From contig NZ_JAKSXW010000114.1 in the NCBI RefSeq assembly GCF_022829405.1, forward strand, positions 1-61,838: 61,838 bases of DNA, in the 5' to 3' direction. The notes under the pieces are model-generated. The model saw only the letters and a list, made by a program, of their open reading frames with translations. It was not told where the DNA came from and made no database searches. Positions within the stretch are counted from its first letter, which is position 1. The number at the start of each line of letters is the position of its first letter. This DNA comes from Methylobacterium sp. J-076. Its GTDB lineage: Bacteria; Pseudomonadota; Alphaproteobacteria; Rhizobiales; Beijerinckiaceae. This document shows, one piece after another, positions 1 through 7,487 of this stretch. The position numbers were made by a program, and so were the translations under genes.

Positions 1-234
1 CTGCGCGACACCTACATGCTCTATGCCGGCGCGAACCTGATCTGGTCGCCGGTGAAGGACCTCGATATCGGTGTCGAGGGCATGTACGCCCAGTACGGTG
101 TCCAGAACGGCCGGGTGCTCGACACCCAGAAGTTCAACTACTCGGCGGCCTACGTGAATGCCGGCAACCCGGTGAAGACGGTCTCCAGCACCGACGTCTT
201 CCAGGCCCGCTTCCGCGTCCAGCGCGACTTCTAG
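1..234 (+). CDS. Porin, C-terminal fragment (5' end outside window)
   Basis: The reading frame is open from the first base and ends with TAG at 232-234, giving the last 77 residues of a protein. The fragment has alternating hydrophobic and polar beta-strand residues, a segment ending VGVEG/GMYAQYG-like, and a final FQARFRVQRDF. A terminal aromatic residue after a short amphipathic strand is the classic C-terminal signature recognised by the BAM complex. The style matches the alphaproteobacterial porin family (Porin_2), which forms trimeric outer-membrane diffusion channels. The start, signal peptide and most of the barrel lie upstream of the window, so the exact paralogue cannot be judged. 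A strong terminator lies about 160 bp downstream. Confidence 0.75.
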   Translation: MRDTYMLYAGANLIWSPVKDLDIGVEGMYAQYGVQNGRVLDTQKFNYSAAYVNAGNPVKTVSSTDVFQARFRVQRDF

Positions 235-247
235 TCCCGAACGAGGG

Positions 248-331
248 CCGCACCGCCGCCCTCCCCGGAGGCTGGCGGTGCGGCGACGGACTTGGGTGAT
301 CCTCGCGGTCTTCGGACGGCAGGGATCACCC
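248..331 (+). other. Two successive inverted repeats in the porin 3' region
   Basis: A perfect 10-bp inverted repeat (248-257 with 274-283) is followed by a perfect 9-bp one (294-302 with 323-331). Neither is followed by a T-tract. They lie between the porin stop codon and the terminator at 391-432, so they would form stable hairpins in the porin 3' UTR. They could protect the transcript or belong to a 3'-derived small RNA; nothing coding is visible here. Confidence 0.45.
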
Positions 332-390
332 GAGCGGAGGGCCGGCGGCCGTGACGTCCGCTCCGTTCTCCGAGCTCAGAGACCGACTGG

Positions 391-432
391 GGCGTCTCCC
401 GTGATCCTGTGATCCCGGGAGGCGCCTTTTTT
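391..432 (+). terminator. Rho-independent terminator for the porin transcript
   Basis: An 11-bp stem (391-401 with 416-426, one G-T wobble) and a 14-base loop are followed directly by six T residues (427-432). The T-tract is only on the plus strand, so it stops transcription coming from the porin side and shields the convergent response-regulator gene at 511-1170. Confidence 0.8.
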
Positions 433-510
433 GTCCGTGAGGCGGCCCCCGCCGCTCAACGCGCCTGCGCCCCGAGGCCGCGTCGGCGGCCGCGTCCGCC
501 GGCCACCCCG

Positions 511-1170
511 TCAGGCCGCCGGGAAGCCGGCATGGCCCTTGTCGAAGTCGAGGTAAGCCGTCTCGATCACGATCTGCGTCCGGCTGATCACTTCGAGCTT
601 GCGCAGGATCTCCGACACGTGGGCCTTCACGGTCGAATCGCCCACCTGCAATTCGTGGGCGATCTGCTTGTTGAGCTTGCCCTGGCGGATCATCATCAGC
701 ACGCGCATCTGCTGCGGCGTCAGGCGGGCGATCCGCTCGGCCAGGGGCGATTTGCGGCTCGGCGCCGGCTCCGGCGCTCCGGCGAGGTCGGGCGGGGTGA
801 ACAGGGCGCCGTTCATCACCTCGGAGATGGCCCGGGTGAGGGTCGCCTTGTCCACCGCCTTGGGCACGAAGCCGGACGCGCCCCGCTGGACCGCCTCGCG
901 CATGATGCGCGGGTCCTCGAGGCCCGACACGATCAGCACCGGCACCCGCGGGAAGCGGGCGCGGATGGTCACGAGGCCGTCGAAGCCGGCCACGCCCTGC
1001 ATCGAGAGGTCGAGGAGGGTCAGGTCGATCCCCGCCTCGCGGCCCAGCACCTCGCAGGCGGTGCGGATGCCGTCCGCCTCGTGGAGCACGGCGTCGGGGA
1101 AGGCGAGGGTGATGGCGCTCGCCAGCGCCTCCCGGAACAGGGGATGATCGTCCACTATCAGCAACTGCAT
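511..1170 (-). CDS. NarL/FixJ-family response regulator
   Basis: The 219-residue protein has an N-terminal receiver domain (about 1-118) and a C-terminal LuxR-type helix-turn-helix (about 150-205, with LTPQQMRVLMMIRQGKLNKQ and the STVKAHVSEILRKL recognition helix). The acidic pair D7/D8, phospho-acceptor D54 and conserved K104 are all present. I chose the start at 1170 because the protein then begins MQLLIVDDHP as receiver domains do and a GGAG/GGGG-rich stretch precedes it; in-frame ATGs upstream would only add a Gly/Ala-rich tail. It lies downstream of the alcohol dehydrogenase on the same strand. No kinase is adjacent; the hybrid kinase at 8654-10021 is the obvious candidate partner, by analogy with the ErcS/ErbR and PedS/PedR circuits that control quinoprotein dehydrogenases. 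That pairing is inference. Confidence 0.85.
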   Translation of the reverse strand: MQLLIVDDHPLFREALASAITLAFPDAVLHEADGIRTACEVLGREAGIDLTLLDLSMQGVAGFDGLVTIRARFPRVPVLIVSGLEDPRIMREAVQRGASGFVPKAVDKATLTRAISEVMNGALFTPPDLAGAPEPAPSRKSPLAERIARLTPQQMRVLMMIRQGKLNKQIAHELQVGDSTVKAHVSEILRKLEVISRTQIVIETAYLDFDKGHAGFPAA

Positions 1171-1333
1171 CCCGGCCACCCCCGTCTCCGCCCCGCCGCC
1201 CCCGGGGGCGAGGATCATAGCGCCGGTCGCCGCGCGGGCAGAAGTCTCCGGCGTCGGGGCGTCCGGCAGGGGCGTCGTCGCGGTCATCGTCGCCGTCTGG
1301 CCGGTAAGGAGGGGGGATCCGTCGCCGCTTGTG

Positions 1334-1391
1334 GCCCCGGCCGGCTCTGGTGGCCGGCCGGGGCAGTCGGACGGGACCGGGGAGCGGTCCC
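1334..1391 (-). terminator. Tandem GC-rich hairpins after the alcohol dehydrogenase gene
   Basis: Just downstream of the dehydrogenase stop (minus strand) is a 7-bp hairpin (1373-1379 with 1385-1391), followed by a perfect 12-bp stem with a 7-base loop (1334-1345 with 1353-1364). There is no T-tract on either side, so this is a stem-only terminator or an mRNA 3'-end stabiliser. It would separate the abundant dehydrogenase message from the regulator gene downstream. Confidence 0.5.
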
Positions 1392-1405
1392 GCCGGAGCG
1401 CCGTC

Positions 1406-3211
1406 TTAGCGCGACGCGACCTTCTTCGGCAGCTTGAACGCCCAGAAGCTGCCGCCCTGGTTGATGCCGGCGGTGGACTTGGCGACCTCGCCGCCCCAGA
1501 GCGGCACCGCGCCGCCCCAGCCGGCGGTGACGCCGACCCACTGCTCGCCATCCTGCTCCCAGGTGATCGGGGAGGACACGACGCCGGTGCCGACCTGGAA
1601 CTTCCACAGTTCCTCGCCGGACTTGGCGTCGAACGCCTTCAGGAAGCCTTCGGGGGTGCCGGTGAAGACGAGGCCGCCCGCGGTGCTGAGCACGCCCGCC
1701 CAGAGCGGCGCCTTGTTCTTGTACTCCCACACCGTCTTGCCGGAGGCGGGGTCGATGGCCTTGAGCGAGCCGATATGGTCGTCGAAGACCGGCTTGATGG
1801 TGAAGCCGGCGCCGAGATAGGCCGCGCCCTTCTTGTAGTTCACCGGCTCGTTCCAGATGTCCATGCCCCACTCGTTGGAGGGCACGTAGAACAGCTTGGT
1901 GTCGGGGTTGTAGCCGATCGGCATCCAGTTCTTGCCGCCGAGGAAGCTCGGGACCGCGAAGACGGACTTGCCCTTCTTGTCGTCGCCGGTGGCCTGGCTC
2001 GGATCGCCGGGACGGTTCTCGGGGATGTAGATCGGGCGGCCGTCCTTATCGATACCGCTCGCCCAGTTGATCTTGTTCACGAACGGCGTGGCCGAGATGA
2101 ACTTCCCGTTGGTGCGGTCGAGGACGTAGAAGAACCCGTTGCGGTCGGCGGTGCCGCCGGCCTTGATGGTCTTGCCGTCCTTCTGCATGTCGAAGGGCAC
2201 GAACTCGTTCACGCCGTCGAAGTCCCAGCCGTCGTGCGGCGTGGTCTGGAAGCCCCACACGATCTCGCCGTTCTCGGGGTTGATCGCGAGGCGCGAGGCC
2301 GACCACTTGTTGTCGCCCGGGCGCAGCCAGGAGTTCCACGGGCCGGGGTTGCCGGTGCCGACGTAGACCAGGTTCAACTCGGGATCGTAGGTGCCGCCGA
2401 GCCAGGTGGCACCGCCGCCGAACTTCCACATGTCGCCGGGCCAGGATTCGTTGACCTTGCCGGTCATGGTCGAGGGCTTGCCGTTCAGCTCGCCCATATG
2501 GCCTTCGATGACCGGGCGCTTCCACACGACCTCGCCGGTCTCCGCGTCGCGGGCCTCGATCCGGCCGATCACGCCGAACTCGCCGCCGGACACGCCGGTG
2601 ATGATCTTGCCCTTCACGATCATCGGCGCGGCGGTGTAGCTGTAGCCGGACTTGAAGTCGTCGATCTCCTTGCGCCACACCACCTTGCCGGTCTTGGTGT
2701 TGAGCGCCACCAGCTTGGCATCGAGGGTGCCGAAGTAGATGTTGTCCTTGTAGAGGGCGGCGCCGCGGTTCACCACGTCACAGCAGGGCAGGATGCCCTC
2801 CGGCAGGCGGGCGTCGTATTCCCACTTCTTCTCGCCGGTGTGCGAATCGATGGCGTATATCCGCGAATAGGACCCGGTGACGTAGATCACGCCGTCCTTG
2901 ACCAGCGCCTGGCTCTCCTGGCCGCGCTGCTTCTCGCCGCCGAACGAGAACGACCACGCCGGGACCAGCGTCTTCACGCTCTCCTTGTCGATGGCCTTCA
3001 GCGGGCTGTAGCGCTGGCCCTGCGGGCCGAGGCCGTAGGTGACGACGTCGCCGGGGGTCTTGGCGTCGTTGATGATGTCCTGCTCGGTCACGCCGCCGCC
3101 CGGGGCCGCGGCGGCCTTCTCCGGCTCCTTGGCCGAGGCGGACAGGCTCGCCGCGCCGGCGGCGAGGGCGGCGATCCCCACCGCCGCGAGAAATTGCGTG
3201 CGCATTCTCAT
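1406..3211 (-). CDS. exaF: Lanthanide-type PQQ-dependent alcohol dehydrogenase (ExaF/PedH type)
   Basis: This 601-residue periplasmic quinoprotein oxidises primary alcohols with PQQ and passes electrons to a cytochrome c. A signal peptide spans roughly residues 1-27. The propeller contains the vicinal disulfide C143-C144 that packs on PQQ, metal ligands E211 and N288, and catalytic D330. Two residues after D330 is D332 (motif WDFDGVNE). In XoxF, ExaF and PedH enzymes this second aspartate coordinates a lanthanide, whereas calcium enzymes (MxaF, ExaA) have a small residue there. The overall sequence, such as the [20 protein letters not shown] block, follows the ethanol-dehydrogenase ExaA/PedE line rather than the XoxF methanol-dehydrogenase line. 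The start is supported by an AGGAGGAGA-type ribosome site at 3216-3223. The neighbouring cytochrome and binding protein fit. I am confident of the family; the in vivo substrate is inferred. Confidence 0.93.
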   Translation of the reverse strand: MRMRTQFLAAVGIAALAAGAASLSASAKEPEKAAAAPGGGVTEQDIINDAKTPGDVVTYGLGPQGQRYSPLKAIDKESVKTLVPAWSFSFGGEKQRGQESQALVKDGVIYVTGSYSRIYAIDSHTGEKKWEYDARLPEGILPCCDVVNRGAALYKDNIYFGTLDAKLVALNTKTGKVVWRKEIDDFKSGYSYTAAPMIVKGKIITGVSGGEFGVIGRIEARDAETGEVVWKRPVIEGHMGELNGKPSTMTGKVNESWPGDMWKFGGGATWLGGTYDPELNLVYVGTGNPGPWNSWLRPGDNKWSASRLAINPENGEIVWGFQTTPHDGWDFDGVNEFVPFDMQKDGKTIKAGGTADRNGFFYVLDRTNGKFISATPFVNKINWASGIDKDGRPIYIPENRPGDPSQATGDDKKGKSVFAVPSFLGGKNWMPIGYNPDTKLFYVPSNEWGMDIWNEPVNYKKGAAYLGAGFTIKPVFDDHIGSLKAIDPASGKTVWEYKNKAPLWAGVLSTAGGLVFTGTPEGFLKAFDAKSGEELWKFQVGTGVVSSPITWEQDGEQWVGVTAGWGGAVPLWGGEVAKSTAGINQGGSFWAFKLPKKVASR

Positions 3212-3415
3212 GACATCTCCTCCGGGTGTTCGACGGCCGATGGGGTTCGGACCCCTTGTTGGCGGCGCGGCCTTGACGCGATCCTCAGGCTAGGCGGAAT
3301 CGCGCGGCCGAGTTATTGGCCATAAGTCTAATCTGAGAATGTCTATCCGGGTGCAGATGTGGCGATGATCTCGCTGCGATGCACAGTCTTGCCGGATCGA
3401 TCATTGTATTCGCGG

Positions 3416-3512
3416 CCCGTCATCGCGGGCGAGGCGAGGCGATCCAGGGCGGAGAGACATCGGCCCGGGGGCGACGTATCTCGGGATTGCTTCGCCCTGC
3501 CCGCGGCGATGG
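3416..3512. repeat. Dispersed palindromic repeat, copy 1 (degenerate)
   Basis: About 97 bp with outer arms resembling CGTCATCGCGGGCGAGGCGA and a right arm containing GGGATTGCTTCGCCCTGC. It belongs to the same family as the copies at 6299-6389, 53919-54013 and 54085-54177, with imperfectly complementary ends that can fold into one long hairpin. It sits in the 310-bp gap (3212-3521) between the dehydrogenase and the binding-protein gene, and so may separate them transcriptionally. The rest of that gap is presumably the dehydrogenase promoter region; I see no clear -35/-10 pair. Confidence 0.7.
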
Positions 3513-3521
3513 GATGGGCGA

Positions 3522-4382
3522 TCAGTATCCGGTCGGCGGCTCGTAGCTCACGCCGTGCTTGGCGAAGATGTCCTTCATGGTGCCGTTGTCGATCATCGCC
3601 GTCATCGTGTCCCCCACGGCGTAGCCGAGGTCGCGCGAGTCGCTCTTCACCGCGCCGCAGAGTTCCCAGGAGGTCTTGATCGGCCCGGCCATCTTGACCT
3701 GCGTGATGCCGACCGTGTCGCGCGGCGTCTTCGCCGTGGCCAGGGCCCCCTCGATCTCCGAGCGGGTGCCGGCCAGGATCGGCGCGTCGCCGGCCAGGAA
3801 CGCCTTCGCCGCCTCGTCGAAGCTCTTGAAGTGCTTGAGGTTGGGGCGGAGGCTGCCGCCGTTGGCGGTGAGTAGCATGGCGTCCGAGGCGCTGTTGCCC
3901 TCGACGTCGATGGGCGTCTGGCCGATGTCGCCGAGCGTCTCGAAATCCTCCGTCACGCCCCGGCGCCACGCCAGGGCGAGGCGCTGCTGGAGATAGGGCC
4001 GGGTGGTGAAGACCTGCTCGTTGCGCTGGGCGAACATCCGGTCGGAGGGGACGTGCAGCATCACGTCCGACAGGGCGGAGTTGGCGAGGTCGCCCCGCCA
4101 CAGGGCGAGGCGCAGGTCGCCGTCCGAGTTCTCCCCGGCATCGATGAGCCGCAGGTCGAGCTTCAGCTTGAGGGCCTCGGCCAGGGCCTGCGCGATGTCC
4201 ACCTCGATCCCGGCGGGCTTGCCGTCCTTCAGGGCGGAGAACGGGGCGTTGTCGTCGTAGAGCGCCACCCGCAGGGTCCCGTCCGCGCGCACCGCGTCGA
4301 GGGGGCGGGACAGGGCGGGGGCCGCCGCCAGCAGCAGGGAGGCCGCCGCCAGCAGGGAGCGCCGGGGGAACGCGGGGGTCAT
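3522..4382 (-). CDS. Quinoprotein dehydrogenase-associated solute-binding protein (XoxJ/MxaJ/PedG-like)
   Basis: A 286-residue periplasmic binding protein of the SBP_bac_3 fold. An N-terminal signal sequence (residues ~1-25) has a PRRSLL segment that could suit Tat or Sec export. The mature protein starts with the family pattern DGTLRVALYDDNAPFSALKDGKPAGIEVDIAQAL, and later has a hinge region around NSASDAML. Proteins of this type are encoded beside PQQ alcohol dehydrogenases (mxaJ, xoxJ, the pedG position) and are thought to help dehydrogenase maturation or cofactor/metal handling rather than to serve a dedicated ABC importer; no permease is present here. It begins 10 bp after the cytochrome gene stop, so the two form an operon. 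The direct ligand is unknown. Confidence 0.85.
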   Translation of the reverse strand: MTPAFPRRSLLAAASLLLAAAPALSRPLDAVRADGTLRVALYDDNAPFSALKDGKPAGIEVDIAQALAEALKLKLDLRLIDAGENSDGDLRLALWRGDLANSALSDVMLHVPSDRMFAQRNEQVFTTRPYLQQRLALAWRRGVTEDFETLGDIGQTPIDVEGNSASDAMLLTANGGSLRPNLKHFKSFDEAAKAFLAGDAPILAGTRSEIEGALATAKTPRDTVGITQVKMAGPIKTSWELCGAVKSDSRDLGYAVGDTMTAMIDNGTMKDIFAKHGVSYEPPTGY

Positions 4383-4392
4383 CGCGGCGCGC

Positions 4393-4818
4393 TCAGTTGT
4401 CGACGTGCTGGGATTCGATGTAGCTGCGGATCGCCCACAGCCCCTCCTGGGAGATCACGCCCGCGAAGACCGGCATCTTGGTCATGCCGTCGATGATCGC
4501 CCCGTGGGTCACGCGCTCCTTGAACCACTCGTCGCCCTCCTTGCCCTTCTCCAGGTAGCGGAGATCGGGGGCGATGCCGCCGGAGATGACCTGGAGGCCG
4601 TGGCAGCGGGCGCAGTTCTGGTTGTAGGCCGAGGAGCCGATCTTCACGGCCGTCGCGTTGTCGCGATAGGGGTTCTCGTCGCGCCAGGTCTCGCCGAGGG
4701 ACGGCAGGCCGTCGGTGTTCACGGGCTGGGGCTGCACGTCCCCGTGGCCGAAGACGGCGCCGCTCGACACGACGAGCGCAGCGAGGACGCTGCCTGCAAG
4801 CGCAAGCCTTCTGGACAT
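4393..4818 (-). CDS. pedF: Cytochrome c-550, PedF type
   Basis: A 141-residue periplasmic monohaem cytochrome, the likely electron acceptor for the adjacent PQQ alcohol dehydrogenase. A signal peptide (~1-24) ends near AVFGHG. Haem attachment is C69-A-R-C72-H73 within SAYNQNCARCHGLQ, and the distal Met is probably M115 in TKMPVF. The mature N-terminus HGDVQPQPVNTDGLPSLGETWRDENPYR matches the PedF family closely. I chose the start at 4818, with a GGGAGGAAAT ribosome site before it; an upstream in-frame ATG at 4911 would add an implausible leader in front of the signal peptide. The 252-bp divergent gap to the plus-strand binding-protein gene (4819-5070) must carry promoters for both directions; I could not define them. 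Confidence 0.9.
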   Translation of the reverse strand: MSRRLALAGSVLAALVVSSGAVFGHGDVQPQPVNTDGLPSLGETWRDENPYRDNATAVKIGSSAYNQNCARCHGLQVISGGIAPDLRYLEKGKEGDEWFKERVTHGAIIDGMTKMPVFAGVISQEGLWAIRSYIESQHVDN

Positions 4819-5070
4819 CCCGATTTCCTCCCTCGCGGCCATCGGCCTACATCCGCCGTCCCGTTCGGCGGCTTGTTTGAATCGGAAGCTATCAAGCTCG
4901 CCGGGACTCACCCATTGTGCTTTGGTACGGTCCCCCGAGACTGTCTCCGGGCCGCACCTTGGTCCTATTCCCCGCCGCGAATGCGCCCTCTATGCCGGGG
5001 GCAAGAACGATCGACGGGTGGAAACGAGACCAGCCGGATGCGGGTGGCGACCGAGGGAGATGGCCGGGGC

Positions 5071-6285
5071 ATGCGGCGCGCGGGGCGAGGCGCGGGACGC
5101 CTCGCGGCCTGCCTGATCCTGTCCGGCGCGGGGCTCGTGGCGGGGTTCGTGGCAGGACCGGCGCGGGCGGGCGATCCGGTCGGCGTGGCCTATCTCGAAC
5201 GGCGGATCGCCCGGCCGAACCCCGTCAACAACGAGGACCCGGTCCCGGCCGACGAGGGGCTGAGGGGCGCGGAACTCGGCCTGCGCGATTCCAACGCGAC
5301 GGGCCGGTTCGTCGGCCTGTCCTTCGCTCTCCAGAGCGCGGTGGTCGAGCCGGGGGCGGATATCCGCGCGGCCTTCTCCGACCTGCTCGCCCGGACCGGC
5401 AACCCCCGGTTCGTGGTGGTGAATGCCCCCGCCGCCGACCTGCTGGCCCTAGCCGACGCCCCCGAGGCGAAGGACGTGGTGTTCCTCAACATCGGCGCCA
5501 CCGACACCGCCCTGCGCGACGGCGAGTGCCGGAAGCGCGTGCTGCACGTCATCCCCTCGCGGGCGATGCTGACCGACGCCCTGGTCCAGCTCCTCGTCTT
5601 CAAGCGCTGGACGCGGATCCTCCTCGTGTCGGGCCCGGAGGCGGGGGATGGCCTCTATGCCGAGTCCCTGCGCCGGAGCGCGCGGAAGTTCGGGGCGCGG
5701 ATCGTCGCCGAGACGAAGTTCGACGCCCGCGGCGCGGACCTGCGGGACAGCGCGCTGCGGGAATTCGCCCTGGCGACCCGGGGGCCGGAGCACGACGTGG
5801 TGGCGGTGGCCGACGAGGCCGGCGAGTTCGGCACCAACCTCGTCTACAACACCGAGGCGCCGCGGCCCGTGGTGGGGACGCAGGGCCTGAGCCCCGCCGC
5901 CTGGGGCCGGGCGGTGGAGGCCTGGGCGGCGGCCCAGCTGCAGCAGCGCTTCAGGAAGCTCGCCGGGCGGACCATGGACCCGGTGGACTGGGCGGGCTGG
6001 ATGGCCGTCCACGCGGTCGGCGAGGCGGCGGTGAAGCTCAAGTCGGGCGATCCGGCGGCCATCGCGGCGCTGATGCTCGACCCCACCTTCGAGGTCGGCG
6101 GCTTCAAGGGCCGGGCCCTGAGCTTCCGCGCCTGGAACGGGCAGCTGCGCCAGCCCCTCTATCTGCTCTGGCCCGGTGCGGTGGTCGGCACCGCGCCGGT
6201 CGAGGGGTTCCTGCACCGCTCCACCGACATGGACACCCTCGGCCTCGACCGGCCCGAGAGCGCCTGCAAGGCCTTCGGAGGATGA
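5071..6285 (+). CDS. PQQ-dependent alcohol dehydrogenase system ABC-type binding protein
   Basis: A 404-residue secreted protein of the Leu/Ile/Val-binding fold, of the subfamily found with PQQ alcohol oxidation systems (TIGR03863-like). A signal peptide (~1-30) ends at GPARAG. The mature protein starts PVGVAYLERRIARPNPVNNEDP and contains VVFLNIGATDTALRDGECR, where a Cys replaces the usual polar residue of amino-acid binders, and VGTQGLSPAAWGRAVEAW. The expected ABC permease and ATPase genes are not nearby, so its import role is doubtful in this arrangement; sensing or periplasmic delivery of a quinone or an alcohol product is possible but speculative. An alternative ATG lies at 5038. The next gene starts 1 base after its stop, showing translational coupling. 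Confidence 0.8.
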   Translation: MRRAGRGAGRLAACLILSGAGLVAGFVAGPARAGDPVGVAYLERRIARPNPVNNEDPVPADEGLRGAELGLRDSNATGRFVGLSFALQSAVVEPGADIRAAFSDLLARTGNPRFVVVNAPAADLLALADAPEAKDVVFLNIGATDTALRDGECRKRVLHVIPSRAMLTDALVQLLVFKRWTRILLVSGPEAGDGLYAESLRRSARKFGARIVAETKFDARGADLRDSALREFALATRGPEHDVVAVADEAGEFGTNLVYNTEAPRPVVGTQGLSPAAWGRAVEAWAAAQLQQRFRKLAGRTMDPVDWAGWMAVHAVGEAAVKLKSGDPAAIAALMLDPTFEVGGFKGRALSFRAWNGQLRQPLYLLWPGAVVGTAPVEGFLHRSTDMDTLGLDRPESACKAFGG

Positions 6286-6286
6286 C

Positions 6287-7354
6287 ATGATCGGACAGCG
6301 TCATCGCGGGCGCAGCGAGGCGACCCAGGGCAGAGGGACGTGTCAGGCCGTCGCGCGCCGGGATTGCTTCGCTCCGCTCGCAATGACGGCGGTGGCCCTC
6401 CTTCTCCATGCCGCCCCCGCCCGGGCCGCCGAGATCTTCGTGACCAACGAGCGCGACAACACGGTCTCGGTGATCGATTCGGGGACCTACGCGGTGACGC
6501 GCACCTTCCCCGTGGGCCGGCGCCCCCGCGGGGTGGTGTTCTCGAAGGACGGAAAGCGCCTGTTCGTCTGCGCCAGCGATTCCGATTCCGTGCAGGTGAT
6601 CGACCCCGACAGCGGCAGGCTCCTCACCGACCTGCCCTCGGGCGAGGACCCGGAGCAGTTCGCCCTCTCCCCGGACGGGCGCACCCTGTTCATCGCCAAC
6701 GAGAACAACGCCACCACCACCGTCGTCGATGTCGACACCAAGAGCGTGAAGGCGCAGATCGACGTCGGGATCGAGCCCGAGGGCGTGGCCGTGAGCCCGG
6801 ACGGCAGGGTCGCCGTGACCACCTCCGAGACCACGAACATGGTCCACTGGATCGACGTCGCCACGCTCAAGGCCATCGACGCGACCCCGGTGGACCAGCG
6901 CCCGCGCCACGCGGAATTCGCCAGGGACGGCAAGACCCTGTGGGTATCCTCGGAGATCGGCGGCAGCGTCGCGGTGATCGACGTGGCGACCCGCAAGGTG
7001 GCGCGGACGATCCGCTTCGAGATCAAGGGCGTCGCCGCGGACCGGATCCAGCCGGTGGGGATCAGCCTCACCGATGACGGGCGCCTCGCCTTCGTGGCCC
7101 TCGGCCCCTCCGACCGGGTGGCGGTGATCGACACCAAGTCCTTCCAGGTGACCGCCTATATCCTCGTGGGGCGGCGGGTTTGGCACACGGCGCTCACGCC
7201 GGAGCAGGACCGCCTCGTCACCACCAACGGCGTCTCCGGGGACGTGACGGTGATCGACGTGCCGGCCCTGAAGGCGATACGGACCGTGAAGGTCGGCCGC
7301 TTCCCCTGGGGGGCGGCGATCCGGCCCCAGGCGGGCGATGCGGCGGGGAAGTAG
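6287..7354 (+). CDS. PQQ-dependent catabolism-associated beta-propeller protein (YVTN repeats)
   Basis: A 355-residue exported seven-bladed propeller built from YVTN/NHL-like repeats, for example IFVTNERDNTVSVIDSGTY, LFIANENNATTTVVDVDTKS and VAVIDVATRKVARTI. This family (TIGR03866-like) is encoded next to PQQ dehydrogenases and their ABC-type binding proteins; its biochemical role is unknown. The ATG at 6287 has a GGAGGA ribosome site that overlaps the previous stop. The first ~34 codons are a palindromic repeat (6299-6389) read in frame, so the protein starts with an Arg-rich stretch before the hydrophobic core TAVALLLHAAPARA and the cleavage site before AEIFVTN. A second ATG at 6384 inside the repeat would give a minimal 15-residue signal peptide. 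Confidence 0.82.
   Translation: MIGQRHRGRSEATQGRGTCQAVARRDCFAPLAMTAVALLLHAAPARAAEIFVTNERDNTVSVIDSGTYAVTRTFPVGRRPRGVVFSKDGKRLFVCASDSDSVQVIDPDSGRLLTDLPSGEDPEQFALSPDGRTLFIANENNATTTVVDVDTKSVKAQIDVGIEPEGVAVSPDGRVAVTTSETTNMVHWIDVATLKAIDATPVDQRPRHAEFARDGKTLWVSSEIGGSVAVIDVATRKVARTIRFEIKGVAADRIQPVGISLTDDGRLAFVALGPSDRVAVIDTKSFQVTAYILVGRRVWHTALTPEQDRLVTTNGVSGDVTVIDVPALKAIRTVKVGRFPWGAAIRPQAGDAAGK
6299..6389. repeat. Dispersed palindromic repeat, copy 2, lying inside a coding sequence
   Basis: A 91-bp element whose left arm (CGTCATCGCGGGCGCAGCGA...) is an imperfect inverted copy of its right arm (...GATTGCTTCGCTCCGCTCG then CAATGACGG). It lies entirely within the 5' end of the beta-propeller gene, between its start codon and the hydrophobic core of its signal peptide, and is read through in frame. 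Confidence 0.85.
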
Positions 7355-7406
7355 GGCCGACGCCTGCGACGCGCGCCCTCCCCCTCTCCGGGGTCTTCGG
7401 GGCCGT

Positions 7407-7436
7407 TTGCAAGATTTGCCCGCCACGACTTATAGT
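7407..7436 (+). promoter_or_regulatory. Candidate sigma-70-type promoter for the FIST/hybrid-kinase operon
   Basis: TTGCAA (7407-7412) is separated by 18 bp from TATAGT (7431-7436). It lies in the 133-bp gap after the propeller gene and about 50 bp before the FIST start, so transcription would begin near 7443. The -10 box is good (5/6) and the -35 box weak (4/6). Confidence 0.4.
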
Positions 7437-7487
7437 TCTGGCGACGAGGGCCGCCATGTCAGAGCAGCTCCGAGCGGGAGTGACGCC

